Source of the DNA: Roseobacter sp. MED193
Lineage (GTDB): Bacteria > Pseudomonadota > Alphaproteobacteria > Rhodobacterales > Rhodobacteraceae
Assembly: GCF_000152965.1 (NCBI RefSeq)
Contig: NZ_CH902583.1
Span: forward strand, 3,229,694-3,293,693
Length of the DNA: 64,000 nucleotides
Direction: 5' to 3'
The position numbers and the translations under genes are program-made. The notes under the pieces were generated by a model that was not told the DNA's origin, ran no database searches, and was given only the letters and a program-made list of their open reading frames with translations. Of the stretch, positions 54,818 through 62,902 are shown one piece after another; position 1 is the stretch's first letter; the number at the start of each line of letters is the position of its first letter.

Positions 54818-56500
54818 ATGCGCCTGCGCCCCCGCCAGAAAACCTTCGTCGAGCGCAGTGTTGCTGCGCTCACGTCCCGCAGCAACACGCTGAGTGTGGC
54901 TCCCACCGGCGCGGGCAAGACCATCATGCTCTCGGCGGTCACCGGCGAGATGATCGGTGACGGTGCCAAGGCCTGCGTTCTGGCCCATCGCGACGAACTC
55001 ACGGCGCAGAACCGCGCCAAGTTCCAACGCGTGGTGCCGGGCGTAGCCACCTCAGTGATCGACGCGACCGAGAAATGCTGGGGCGGCGCTGTCACCTTCG
55101 CCATGGTGCCGACGTTGGCGCGAATGTCGAACCTGGCCGACATGCCGCGCCTTGATCTGCTGGTGATCGATGAGGCGCATCATGCGGTTGCGGACAGCTA
55201 CCGCCGCATCATCGACCGGGTGCGCGATGCAAATCCCGACGCGAGAGTGTTCGGGGTGACGGCAACGCCGACCCGGGGCGACCGCAAGGAACTGCGTGAG
55301 GTCTTCGACAATGTCGCCGACCAGGTGCGTTTAGGCGAGTTGATCGCCTCGGGCCACCTCGTGCCGCCGCGCACCTTCGTCATCGATGTCGGCGTGCAGG
55401 AGGAATTGAAATCCGTCCGCAAGACCAGCGCGGATTTCGACATGACCGAGGTGGCGAACATCATGGACCGCGCGCCCATCACCGACGAAGTGATCCGCCA
55501 CTGGACCGAAAAGGCGGGAGATCGTCAGACCGTCGTGTTCTGCTCCACCGTCGCTCACGCTGAACATGTCACCGAAGCGTTCAAGGCGGCTGGTATTTCC
55601 GCCGCGCTGATCCGTGGCGACTTGGCGGCCGAGGCCCGCAAGGCCATCCTCGCCGACTACGCGTCCGGCAATATCCGCGTGATCGTTAATGTCGCGGTGC
55701 TCACTGAGGGCTGGGATCATCCGCCGACGTCCTGCGTCGTGATGCTGCGCCCCAGTTCCTACAAATCCACCATGATTCAAATGGTCGGGCGGGGGTTGCG
55801 CACGGTCGATCCGGAAGAACATCCGGGGCTGGTCAAGACCGACTGCGTGGTGTTGGACTTCGGAACGTCGAGCCTGATCCACGGCACGTTGGAGCAAGAT
55901 GTCGATCTGGATGGCAAGATCGGCACCGGTGAAGCCCCTACCAAATGCTGTCCGGCCTGCGCGGCGGAAATCCCGCTCGCCGCCACCGAATGCCCGCTCT
56001 GCGGTGAGGTTTTCCTGCAGGACGAAGGCGAGACCGGCGCGGACGCAGTGCCGCTCTCGGGTTTTGTCATGACCGAGATCGATCTGCTGAAACGGTCCAG
56101 TTTCGCATGGGTCGATCTCTTTGGGACGGACGATGCGCTGATGGCCACGGGCTTCACCGCCTGGGGCGGCATCTTCTGGATGGAGGGCGTCTGGTACGCC
56201 ATTGGCGGGGCCAAGGGCGAGCGGCCACGCTTGCTGGGCGTCGGCGAACGCACCGTCTGCCTTGCGCAGGCCGATGACTGGCTGAACACCCACGAGAGCG
56301 ATGAAAGCGCCTTCAAGACGCGAGGATGGCTGCGCCAGCCACCGACCGACAAGCAGCTGAAATACCTGCCGCCCGAGTGTCGCCACGACTTCGGCCTGAC
56401 GCGCTATCGCGCCTCGGCGCTGATGACCTTCGGCTTCAACAAGCGCGCCATCCAGGCAGCGGTAAATGCGGTGGCTGGTCCCGAACGGAGGGCGGCATGA
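54818..56500 (+). CDS. SF2 DEAD/DEAH-box helicase
   Basis: A 560-residue helicase. Motif I APTGAGKT (28-35), DEAH in LVIDEAHHAVADS, TATPTRGD (motif III region), and the C-terminal lobe with VVFCSTVAHAEHV, LTEGWDHPPTSCV and QMVGRGLRTVDP. After it, CCPACAAEIPLAATECPLCG adds a four-cysteine zinc site, then a C-terminal ~140-residue domain with KYLPPECRHDFGLT. Phage helicases of this class open origins or process recombination intermediates. Confidence 0.88.
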   Translation: MRLRPRQKTFVERSVAALTSRSNTLSVAPTGAGKTIMLSAVTGEMIGDGAKACVLAHRDELTAQNRAKFQRVVPGVATSVIDATEKCWGGAVTFAMVPTLARMSNLADMPRLDLLVIDEAHHAVADSYRRIIDRVRDANPDARVFGVTATPTRGDRKELREVFDNVADQVRLGELIASGHLVPPRTFVIDVGVQEELKSVRKTSADFDMTEVANIMDRAPITDEVIRHWTEKAGDRQTVVFCSTVAHAEHVTEAFKAAGISAALIRGDLAAEARKAILADYASGNIRVIVNVAVLTEGWDHPPTSCVVMLRPSSYKSTMIQMVGRGLRTVDPEEHPGLVKTDCVVLDFGTSSLIHGTLEQDVDLDGKIGTGEAPTKCCPACAAEIPLAATECPLCGEVFLQDEGETGADAVPLSGFVMTEIDLLKRSSFAWVDLFGTDDALMATGFTAWGGIFWMEGVWYAIGGAKGERPRLLGVGERTVCLAQADDWLNTHESDESAFKTRGWLRQPPTDKQLKYLPPECRHDFGLTRYRASALMTFGFNKRAIQAAVNAVAGPERRAA

Positions 56501-56503
56501 CCC

Positions 56504-56914
56504 ATGACCTCACCAAGTCCCATCACGGCCGAAGACCGGCGACGTCTCTGGCATCCGCGTGGAAAGCTCTGTGCTGTCTGCCGGCAACCCACGCGTGGTT
56601 TTGGCTGGCGCGATCCGGTCCGGTCGAGGCGGCCCCGGCCATCGGTCTGGTTCTGCTCGATGCCCTGCCAAGGCTTGTGGACGCATTTGGCGCGGGAGCC
56701 TTTTGCCATGGTTGACCTGACAGAAGAAGAGCGCGCCGCCGTCACCGCCACCATGAAACGCATTGCACTGCTGATGGACGAGATCGGCTGGCAGACCGCG
56801 TTCGCGGATCTGAGCGAGGCACAGGTGCGCGCCCTGATCGAGGAGGCTGTCGAAGGTTTCCGCGAGGCCATGTCCGACATCGCCCGTGCCCAGACACCGG
56901 AGGTGCCGTTCTGA
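56504..56914 (+). CDS. DUF6511-like small protein with zinc-binding motif
   Basis: A 136-residue protein. N-terminal half has two CxxC-type elements (LCAVCRQP and WFCSMPC), then the helix MVDLTEEERAAVTATMKRI and WQTAFADLSEAQVRALIEEAV. I recall similar proteins as DUF6511 in alphaproteobacterial prophages. It lies between the helicase and the nuclease gene, which it meets with a one-base stop/start overlap. Confidence 0.6.
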   Translation: MTSPSPITAEDRRRLWHPRGKLCAVCRQPTRGFGWRDPVRSRRPRPSVWFCSMPCQGLWTHLAREPFAMVDLTEEERAAVTATMKRIALLMDEIGWQTAFADLSEAQVRALIEEAVEGFREAMSDIARAQTPEVPF

Positions 56915-57672
56915 TGCTGGACTTCAATCACCGGCCCTCCACGGCCGAGCGGATCAACTCGCTGGTCGATGCCGCAATCATCGCCGAACGCGAGGCCACG
57001 CCGCCCCGGACCTATCTTGGTGCATCCCGCCTTGGGCATGCCTGCGAGCGCGCGCTGCAATTCGAGTTTGCCGGTGCGCCGAAGGATGACGGTGGCGATT
57101 TCAGCGGGCAAACGCTGCGGATCTTCGCGATTGGTCATCAACTCGAGGATCTGGCGATCCGCTGGCTGCGGGCCGCTGGGATCGATCTTGTCACCCAAAA
57201 ACGCGATGGCGGCCAGTTCGGTTTCTCCGTCGCGGGCGGTCGTGTCCGGGGCCATGTCGATGGGATTATCGCCGATGCCCCAGCAGCGCTTGGTATGCGC
57301 GTGCCCGCGCTGTGGGAATGCAAGACCATGAACGCCAAGAACTGGCGGGCCTGTGTCAAGGACGGGGTGACTGTCTCCAAACCCGTCTACGCTGCCCAGA
57401 TCGCGATCTACCAGGCTTACATGGAGCCTTCGGTGCCGGGGATATCGGCAACTCCGGCGCTGTTCACCGCCATCAACAAGGACACAGCCGAACTGCACCA
57501 TGAGCTCGTCCCCTTCGATGCGGATTTGGCGCAGCGTATGTCCGACCGCGCGGTGCGGATCCTGCAAGCCACCGACGCGGGCGAATTGCTGCCGCGCATC
57601 GCCGCCAATCGCGATTTCTTCGGATGCCGGTTCTGCGCCCATGCCGAGCGGTGTTGGGGGCTGGCCACATGA
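56914..57672 (+). CDS. PD-(D/E)XK nuclease with Cas4-like four-cysteine site
   Basis: A 252-residue nuclease. The RecB/Cas4-type core has Asp116 in GHVDGII and Glu135-x-Lys137 in LWECKT, with an earlier GHQLED. Four cysteines, Cys44 (GHACERAL) and Cys238-x2-Cys241-x5-Cys247 at the C-terminus, have the spacing that binds an iron-sulfur cluster in Cas4 and AddB. Phage Cas4-like and RecB-like exonucleases work with annealing ATPases in recombination. No CRISPR array is in the window, so this is a phage enzyme and not an adaptation protein. Confidence 0.78.
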   Translation: MLDFNHRPSTAERINSLVDAAIIAEREATPPRTYLGASRLGHACERALQFEFAGAPKDDGGDFSGQTLRIFAIGHQLEDLAIRWLRAAGIDLVTQKRDGGQFGFSVAGGRVRGHVDGIIADAPAALGMRVPALWECKTMNAKNWRACVKDGVTVSKPVYAAQIAIYQAYMEPSVPGISATPALFTAINKDTAELHHELVPFDADLAQRMSDRAVRILQATDAGELLPRIAANRDFFGCRFCAHAERCWGLAT

Positions 57673-60044
57673 CCGATGAGCCCACCGATCCATCAGATTC
57701 CGAACAGGATACACCCATGCGCGACGAAACAACGCCAGATACGCCCAAGGAAAACATCGTCCATTTCAATCCGTGGCGTGACTTCAACGACGCCGCTCCG
57801 CAAATCGACGTGTTCGGGGACGAGCCGGACCCTGCGCAGATCGCCCAATTCATGCAGGTCGTCTTTGGCTATTGCGACGGCCTGATCCCCGTCCGCAGTT
57901 TCATCGACAAGGGCCAGGGCATTGACGGCCGCCCGCATAACATCTGGCTCGAGGCGGATCAGGCCGCGCCTGAAAAGATGGCGACCTTCGCCACATGGGC
58001 GTCGCGGGAGGGGGCAGCGGTCTATGTGATCCCCGGCACCGTGGCCGCGCCCGGTCAGGCCAAAGCTGCCGAGATTCTGCACATGCAGACCGTGGTCGTC
58101 GATCTGGACACCGGCGACATTGCCGCCAAGCGGGCCCATCTGGAGCGCCATCTTGGTGCGCCGACCATGGTCGTGGAAAGCGGTGGCGTGACGCCGGAGG
58201 GCCAGCGGAAAGCCCATGTCTGGTGGGCGCTGACCGAGCCCGCCGAGGGTGACGACATTCGACGCGTGACCCGTCTGCGCGGTGACATCGCGGCAAAGGT
58301 CGGCGGCGACATGCATTTCCGCTCCGCTCACCAGCCGATCCGGGTGGCAGGCTCAGTTTACTACAAGAACAGCCTGAAAACGCAGGTGCGGATCGTCGAG
58401 CTAAACGCCGACCGCGAACGCGACCTGGCCGAGTTCATGGAGGCCGTGACCGACATGCCGCCCGCGCCGGGCGTGTCCCTGCAACCCGAGTTCAGCCATC
58501 CCGACAAACCGGCGATGGACGATGTGCTGGTCACCCCGGTGCGCGAGGGGGCGCAGGACGATTGGTCCCGCTTCGAGGGCGCATCTGCTGCGATCGGGCA
58601 TTTCATCCGGATGGTCCACGAGGGCCGGATGACAAAGGACGAGGGCTGGGAAGGCATCTGCGGCTACAACGCCGCAATGCTGCGGCCCCAGTGGCGCGTT
58701 GATCGGCTCAAGCGCGAGTCCGAGCGGCTCTGGGAGCGGCATGTCGAAAAATACGGACCGCCCCTGATCCGATTGGATTCCGGCGCACCGGGACCGGCCG
58801 AGATGCCCGCATTCACGCTGGGCGCGCTGCTGGACGACCAGAGTCCGATGCCGGTGGACATCATCGCGCCCCGGGTGCTGACGCCGGGCGGACTGCTGGT
58901 GCTCGGCGGCGCGCCCAAGGTCGGCAAGAGCGATCTGCTGATCTCCTGGCTCGTCCATATGGCCGCAGGTATGCCGTTTCTCGGCTTCACCCCGCCACGG
59001 CCGCTGCGGATTTTCTATCTGCAGGCGGAAATCCAGTATCACTATCTGCGCGAACGCCTGAAGCAGATCGCCCTGCCATCAGAGGTGTTGGCCGCTGCGA
59101 GGGACTCCTTCGTCGCAACGCCGAAACTGAAGATGCTGCTCGACAACGAAGGCAGCGTGCGGGTTGCCCGCGCTGTCCAAACGGCCTTCCCCGATGCGCC
59201 AGTGGACATCATCTGCGTCGATCCGATCCGGAACCTCTTCGACGGCGGACCCGATGGCGGCGGCGAAAACGACAACACCGCCATGATGTTCTTTCTGAAG
59301 GAACGGGTGGAGGTCCTGCGCGATCATATCGACCCCGATTGCGGGGTCATCCTGATCCACCACACCAAGAAGCTCAGCAAGCAGCAGGTCAAGGACGATC
59401 CCTTCCTCGCGCTTTCCGGCGCCAGTGCTCTGCGCGGCTTCTATACCTCTGGCCTGATCCTGCACCGGCCCGACGAGGAATGCTCGCAACGAAAACTGGA
59501 AATCGAGCTGCGCAACGGTCCAGCGCTGCCGCAAAAGGTCATCGACAAGATCGGCGGCCAATGGGTCGAGATCAACCCGATGAACGAGCGGCTGGTGCGC
59601 CAGGACGTCGGCGCAAAGCATGATGCCGAGCGGGACCGCAAGGGCGAGGTGATCTGCGGCCTGCTGTACGAAGAGGCCCTTCAGGGTCGAATGTACACGA
59701 TGACCCATTTCGCGGAGACCTTCGAGAACACCGGGGGTCTTGGCGGGCAATCGATCATCCGCGAACGGCTGAACGTGCTGACCACGAAAGGCTACGTGAA
59801 GTTCGTCCGCGGGGCCGCTGCGACTGCGCTGGATCTGGCGACCGAGCGGAGCAAATATGGCTATCTCTGCGTCGAGACCATGCGTCTTGCAACCAGCAGA
59901 GAGCGTGTCGATTCAGGCACCGGAGAGGTCACACCGGAGCTGATCGATGTCCTGCCCAGCCACTACAAATGCCCACAGACCGGTGCCGTTCTGCCCGTCG
60001 AAAACCCGTCTGTCTGGGTCTATCGCGAGGTGGAGGACGCATGA
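57669..60044 (+). CDS. Phage primase-helicase (RepA/AAA_25-like)
   Basis: A 791-residue protein from the ATG at 57669, which overlaps the preceding stop (ATGA). The N-terminal ~330 residues resemble the primase-like part of phage replication proteins (TVVVDLDTGDI, VESGGVTPEGQRKAHVWW and RSAHQPIRVAGSVYYKNS). The C-terminal ATPase has GGAPKVGKSDLLISWLV as Walker A, DIICVDPIRNLFDGG as Walker B and ILIHHTKKLS, like RepA/DnaB-type AAA_25 helicases. A final ~150 residues include a winged-helix-like part. It probably initiates element replication. Confidence 0.8.
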   Translation: MTDEPTDPSDSEQDTPMRDETTPDTPKENIVHFNPWRDFNDAAPQIDVFGDEPDPAQIAQFMQVVFGYCDGLIPVRSFIDKGQGIDGRPHNIWLEADQAAPEKMATFATWASREGAAVYVIPGTVAAPGQAKAAEILHMQTVVVDLDTGDIAAKRAHLERHLGAPTMVVESGGVTPEGQRKAHVWWALTEPAEGDDIRRVTRLRGDIAAKVGGDMHFRSAHQPIRVAGSVYYKNSLKTQVRIVELNADRERDLAEFMEAVTDMPPAPGVSLQPEFSHPDKPAMDDVLVTPVREGAQDDWSRFEGASAAIGHFIRMVHEGRMTKDEGWEGICGYNAAMLRPQWRVDRLKRESERLWERHVEKYGPPLIRLDSGAPGPAEMPAFTLGALLDDQSPMPVDIIAPRVLTPGGLLVLGGAPKVGKSDLLISWLVHMAAGMPFLGFTPPRPLRIFYLQAEIQYHYLRERLKQIALPSEVLAAARDSFVATPKLKMLLDNEGSVRVARAVQTAFPDAPVDIICVDPIRNLFDGGPDGGGENDNTAMMFFLKERVEVLRDHIDPDCGVILIHHTKKLSKQQVKDDPFLALSGASALRGFYTSGLILHRPDEECSQRKLEIELRNGPALPQKVIDKIGGQWVEINPMNERLVRQDVGAKHDAERDRKGEVICGLLYEEALQGRMYTMTHFAETFENTGGLGGQSIIRERLNVLTTKGYVKFVRGAAATALDLATERSKYGYLCVETMRLATSRERVDSGTGEVTPELIDVLPSHYKCPQTGAVLPVENPSVWVYREVEDA

Positions 60045-60068
60045 TGAAACACGCCGTTTTGCCTTCCG

Positions 60069-60267
60069 AAATCTGGGTGCAAAAGTCTGAAATCTGGCCA
60101 GATTTTGCAAAATCTGAAATCCTGGCGAAATCTGGAATCTGGCTTTTACCATTTGGTTTCAGCGACTTGGAAGGTCCTTTCCAGATTTTGGAAGGGGGTT
60201 TCCGAAATCTGCTCCGAAATCTGGATTTGTCTAAAAAAATTAGGGCACTATGCCAGATTTCAGATTT
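60069..60267. repeat. Cluster of AAATCTG(G) repeats in both orientations (candidate iterons/origin)
   Basis: Within about 200 bases there are at least six direct copies of AAATCTG(G) (60069, 60090, 60110, 60128, 60205, 60217), the partial copies AAATCCTGG (60117) and AATCTGG (60136), and four inverted copies, CCAGATTT at 60098, 60181 and 60253 and CAGATTT at 60261. The copies at 60090 and 60098 join into the perfect 16-bp palindrome AAATCTGGCCAGATTT. Early direct copies are 18-21 bases apart, about two helix turns. Local AT content is raised. The frame from 60041 is open through here and would encode repeated SEIW peptides, but inverted copies and the palindrome favour a DNA signal. Confidence 0.75.
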
Positions 60268-60276
60268 CAGAAAAGT

Positions 60277-60335
60277 CCCCCCTAAAGGGGTAGGTGTCCT
60301 CCCCGCTACAGGCGGGGAGAGCCACCACCTACCCC
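60277..60335 (+). other. Nested stem-loop structure upstream of the RuvC-like gene
   Basis: An outer 10-bp perfect stem, GGGGTAGGTG (60287-60296) with CACCTACCCC (60326-60335), encloses an inner 8-bp stem, CTCCCCGC (60299-60306) with GCGGGGAG (60312-60319), and loop TACAG. A competing hairpin CCCC-TAAA-GGGG (60279-60290) overlaps the outer 5' arm. It could be a regulatory leader or an origin cruciform. Confidence 0.65.
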
Positions 60336-60406
60336 TGGGCACTTTCTCGGGCCGCAGTCTGGCCCGATCCACCCCTCGAGCAGCCAATCACAAAAGGAGA
60401 AAGCCC

Positions 60407-60943
60407 ATGGCGGACCAGACCATGACCAACCCCAATCAGAACGCCGTCCAGAACGTGCCACCTGCGTTTACCAGCCAGCGCACATTGCTGGCGCTCGATC
60501 TCGGCACAACCACGGGCTGGGCGCTGCATGGCGCCGACGGGCTGATCACCAGCGGCACAGCATCGTTCCGCAATGGCCGGTTCGATGGCGGTGGGATGCG
60601 ATACCTGCGCTTCACGAATTGGCTGGGCGAGTTGGAGCGGTTGTCCGGGCCTATCGCTGCCATCTGGTTCGAAGAGGTCCGTCGCCACGCGGGCACGGAT
60701 GCGGCCCACGTCTATGGCGGTCTGATGGCCACGCTGACGGCATGGGCCGAGCTGCGCGGCGTGCCATACGAGGGCGTGCCAGTCGGTACGATCAAGCGCC
60801 ACGCCACCGGCAAGGGCAACGCCAACAAGGACGCCATGATCGCCGCCGCCCGGGCGCGCGGGTTCAGCCCAGTTGATGACAATGAGGCCGATGCCATCGC
60901 GATCCTGCTTTGGGCCATGGAAACCCACGGAGGTGCGCAATGA
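60407..60943 (+). CDS. RuvC-like Holliday junction resolvase
   Basis: A 178-residue protein from the ATG at 60407, which has AAAAGGAG 8 bases upstream. The RNase H-like fold has Asp31 (LLALDLGTTTGWAL), Glu89/Glu90 (IWFEEVRRHAG), and the C-terminal Asp158/Asp162 (VDDNEADAIA), the usual four-carboxylate site of RuvC. GTIKRHATGKGNANKDAM matches the RuvC helix that carries the penultimate motif. The frame is open back to an ATG at 60041, so a 300-residue form is formally possible. Resolves branched phage DNA. Confidence 0.8.
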   Translation: MADQTMTNPNQNAVQNVPPAFTSQRTLLALDLGTTTGWALHGADGLITSGTASFRNGRFDGGGMRYLRFTNWLGELERLSGPIAAIWFEEVRRHAGTDAAHVYGGLMATLTAWAELRGVPYEGVPVGTIKRHATGKGNANKDAMIAAARARGFSPVDDNEADAIAILLWAMETHGGAQ

Positions 60944-61143
60944 CCGGAATGCGCTTCACACCCAGGGGCTATGGCGGCAATCGTCGCCAGCCCGACGAGG
61001 TCAAACGGGACGGCTGGAAGGAACAAGGGCTGCTGGCCGTCGCAATTGACGATGACCGGCTGACCTGGCCTGAGCGCGAATTGGTGCGCCAGCTTGGCGA
61101 GCGCCTGTATGGCAAACTGGAACGGCAGGCGCGCCATGGGTGA
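60940..61143 (+). CDS. Small hypothetical prophage protein
   Basis: A 67-residue basic protein starting at the ATG that overlaps the RuvC-like stop (ATGA). It includes RFTPRGYGGNRRQPDEVKRD and then LTWPERELVRQLGERLYG, which suggests a disordered basic start and a helix. No family known to me. It overlaps the following gene by 8 bases. Confidence 0.6.
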   Translation: MTGMRFTPRGYGGNRRQPDEVKRDGWKEQGLLAVAIDDDRLTWPERELVRQLGERLYGKLERQARHG

Positions 61144-61555
61144 TTGGACAACCACACGGGTGGAGGACCGGCTGGAGAGCGCGGTCGACGTCTTCCGCAA
61201 CTTGCCCGGCGTCATGCCGCAGGGCTTCTTCAACGCTTGGCCCGAGTATTTCCACAGCTTCGCGGACAAGGTTGGTCAGGAGCCGCAGATGCGGCGGCCC
61301 CGACCGGGCCCGCGCCAGATCACCGAGGCCGAGGAGGCGTTGCTCTGGCTGCGCTGGCTGGAACGGGACGATGCCCGGATCGTCTGGCTGCGTGCCGAGC
61401 GCACGCCGTGGAAACCGATATGCTGGGAGATGGGGATCAGCCGGGCGACCGCGAACCGCAGGTGGCAGTACGGAATTGCGGTCATGGTCTGGAGGCTGAA
61501 CGGAAAAAGCGTTCATGAAAAGCTATCGCGCCAACATGTCATTTCTAAAGCTTGA
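61136..61555 (+). CDS. DUF6362-like helix-turn-helix protein
   Basis: A 139-residue protein from the ATG at 61136; an upstream open frame to 61094 only overlies the previous gene. The pattern RVEDRLESAVDVFRNLPG, then LLWLRWLERDDARIVWLRA and WKPICWEMGISRATANRRW fits the DUF6362 group in alphaproteobacterial prophages. The last segment is a clear helix-turn-helix, so it may regulate late genes or packaging. It is the last plus-strand gene before the convergent HNH gene. Confidence 0.7.
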   Translation: MGDWTTTRVEDRLESAVDVFRNLPGVMPQGFFNAWPEYFHSFADKVGQEPQMRRPRPGPRQITEAEEALLWLRWLERDDARIVWLRAERTPWKPICWEMGISRATANRRWQYGIAVMVWRLNGKSVHEKLSRQHVISKA

Positions 61556-61562
61556 AGTGATG

Positions 61563-62483
61563 TCAGCTCGCCTCAAAACGGTTTTCTGCGTGCCATCGCA
61601 GGAAATCCTTGTCTGGAAAATCGGTGGGATTGTCGGGCAAACGAAGCTTCTGCCCATTCAGGCGGCGATATTCGTTTCCGTTGTTGAAAACCGTTCGAAC
61701 CCTGTCGCTGACCACAAAGCGGAAGTCGTCATCAATCATCGCGTAACCGGCATCAAACACGCTGTGAATATCTCGCCTCAAAAGAATACCGTTCGATCGA
61801 GTGTGCTGCCCTCCTTCGGCATAGGGCTTGATATGCGCCGCCTCCAGAGCAGGTAAAACTCTGCCATCTGTCAACGCGCACTGGTGCTTGTAGGCTTCTA
61901 TGACAGAGATCCGGAACGATCCCTGTCCCAGGCGCGGCAAGACCAGATGGGGATCACCGAAACGTTCGGCCGTCTCAGCCATGCCGCTTGCAACCTGATG
62001 AGAAGACAAAAGCTGATCCAGTTTGTTCCAGAGGGCCGCGCCCTCTGGCTCCCCTGTCGAGAACGTCTTGCCGCCAACGATGTTTTTCGACCAGGATAAA
62101 GGAAGCTCTGACCAGTTCCGTTCGTCGAGGAACACCGGTTGCGTCAGAACCCTGCATCCGATCAAGCTTTGCGGGCTGACGCGTTCATCTTTTCGATAGT
62201 TTTGAATGAACGCGACGAAATCGGTCAGGCTTGCAACGCCGTTTGCCTGCCCGAACGCGTCCCAGGCAATCTTGATTGGCAAAATGGTTGCCGTCGATAG
62301 GACGCCGAAGCCCCCGATAATATTTCGCGGTGATTTCAATCGAAAAACAAAGAATTCGCCGGGGGTTATTGCTCGAAAATTTGTAGCGCTTGGCTGCCAG
62401 AAGTTCACTTCGGAATGTGGAGAGCTCCTATACAGAAAATCGAACCATCGGTTATCTGTGTTGGAAATGAAGAGATTGACCAT
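61563..62483 (-). CDS. HNH endonuclease with N-terminal EVE/PUA-like domain
   Basis: A 306-residue protein. Residues ~1-130 have the order VNFWQPSATNFRAITPGEFF, FVFRLKSPRNIIGGFGV and AWDAFGQANG, which resembles the EVE/PUA-like domain of modification-dependent HNH nucleases. C-terminal HNH elements: CALTDGRVLPALEAAHIKPY, then SNGILLRRDIHSVFDAGY. EVE/YTH/SRA-fused HNH enzymes cut DNA with modified cytosine. The gene is on the opposite strand from the replication row and is probably an acquired moron-type gene. Which modification it reads is unknown. Confidence 0.68.
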   Translation of the reverse strand: MVNLFISNTDNRWFDFLYRSSPHSEVNFWQPSATNFRAITPGEFFVFRLKSPRNIIGGFGVLSTATILPIKIAWDAFGQANGVASLTDFVAFIQNYRKDERVSPQSLIGCRVLTQPVFLDERNWSELPLSWSKNIVGGKTFSTGEPEGAALWNKLDQLLSSHQVASGMAETAERFGDPHLVLPRLGQGSFRISVIEAYKHQCALTDGRVLPALEAAHIKPYAEGGQHTRSNGILLRRDIHSVFDAGYAMIDDDFRFVVSDRVRTVFNNGNEYRRLNGQKLRLPDNPTDFPDKDFLRWHAENRFEAS

Positions 62484-62902
62484 GTTTCCCGAAATACCTC
62501 ATGAACCCAAGGGTAAGGCTACGAGCAAGATGCCGATCTGACAAACAGGATTGTTGTCCGTCGGGCCTTGCCAACGCGCATTTGTCAACCCGTTCTGACT
62601 CTGTGAGACATTTTTCGGTGAGACATCGCGAGGCGAGACAAATCCGGCGCTGAGCGGTAAAAGTTCGATATACTCGCGAGAGAAGTGGGTGGCAGGGCGA
62701 TTGTACGGGTCCTTCCTGGCCGTAAACGTATACGGGGGGGCGAGGCGCGACGCTTTCCCAGTGACACCTCACAAAATACCCGTTTCGTTTCGCTTTGACG
62801 AAAACACCAAGAAAACAAGGCCTGCCGGCCTGACAACCTGCGCCTGAAGCGAAACGGGGATCCGACCCTATTTCGCTTTCACGGCATTCCAAGGACATTC
62901 AC
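62484..62902. other. Intergenic region upstream of the ParB-methyltransferase gene
   Basis: About 420 bases. It holds three spaced GTGAGACAT-type repeats (62603-62641) and an imperfect inverted pair CCCGTTTCG...CGAAACGGG (near 62779 and 62849). No convincing coding frame. It probably contains the promoter region for the packaging-side genes. Confidence 0.5.
62603..62641 (+). repeat. Three 9-bp direct repeats at exact 15-bp spacing
   Basis: GTGAGACAT at 62603-62611 and 62618-62626, then GCGAGACAA at 62633-62641. Each unit is separated by six bases, so starts are 15 bases apart. Such phased repeats usually bind a regulator or replication protein. They lie about 260 bases upstream of the ParB-methyltransferase start. 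Confidence 0.7.

Noticed and set aside
54818-57672. Possible CRISPR-Cas locus because of helicase plus Cas4-like nuclease
   Set aside because: No repeat-spacer array, Cas1, Cas2 or effector is present; context is a phage replication module.
55331-57732. Long minus-strand frames opposite the helicase and nuclease genes
   Set aside because: The plus-strand genes carry intact catalytic motifs; the antisense products show no domain and have Arg/His-rich antisense composition.
60069-60267. CRISPR-like array
   Set aside because: Repeat unit is only 7-8 bases, occurs in both orientations, and spacing varies, so it is not a CRISPR.
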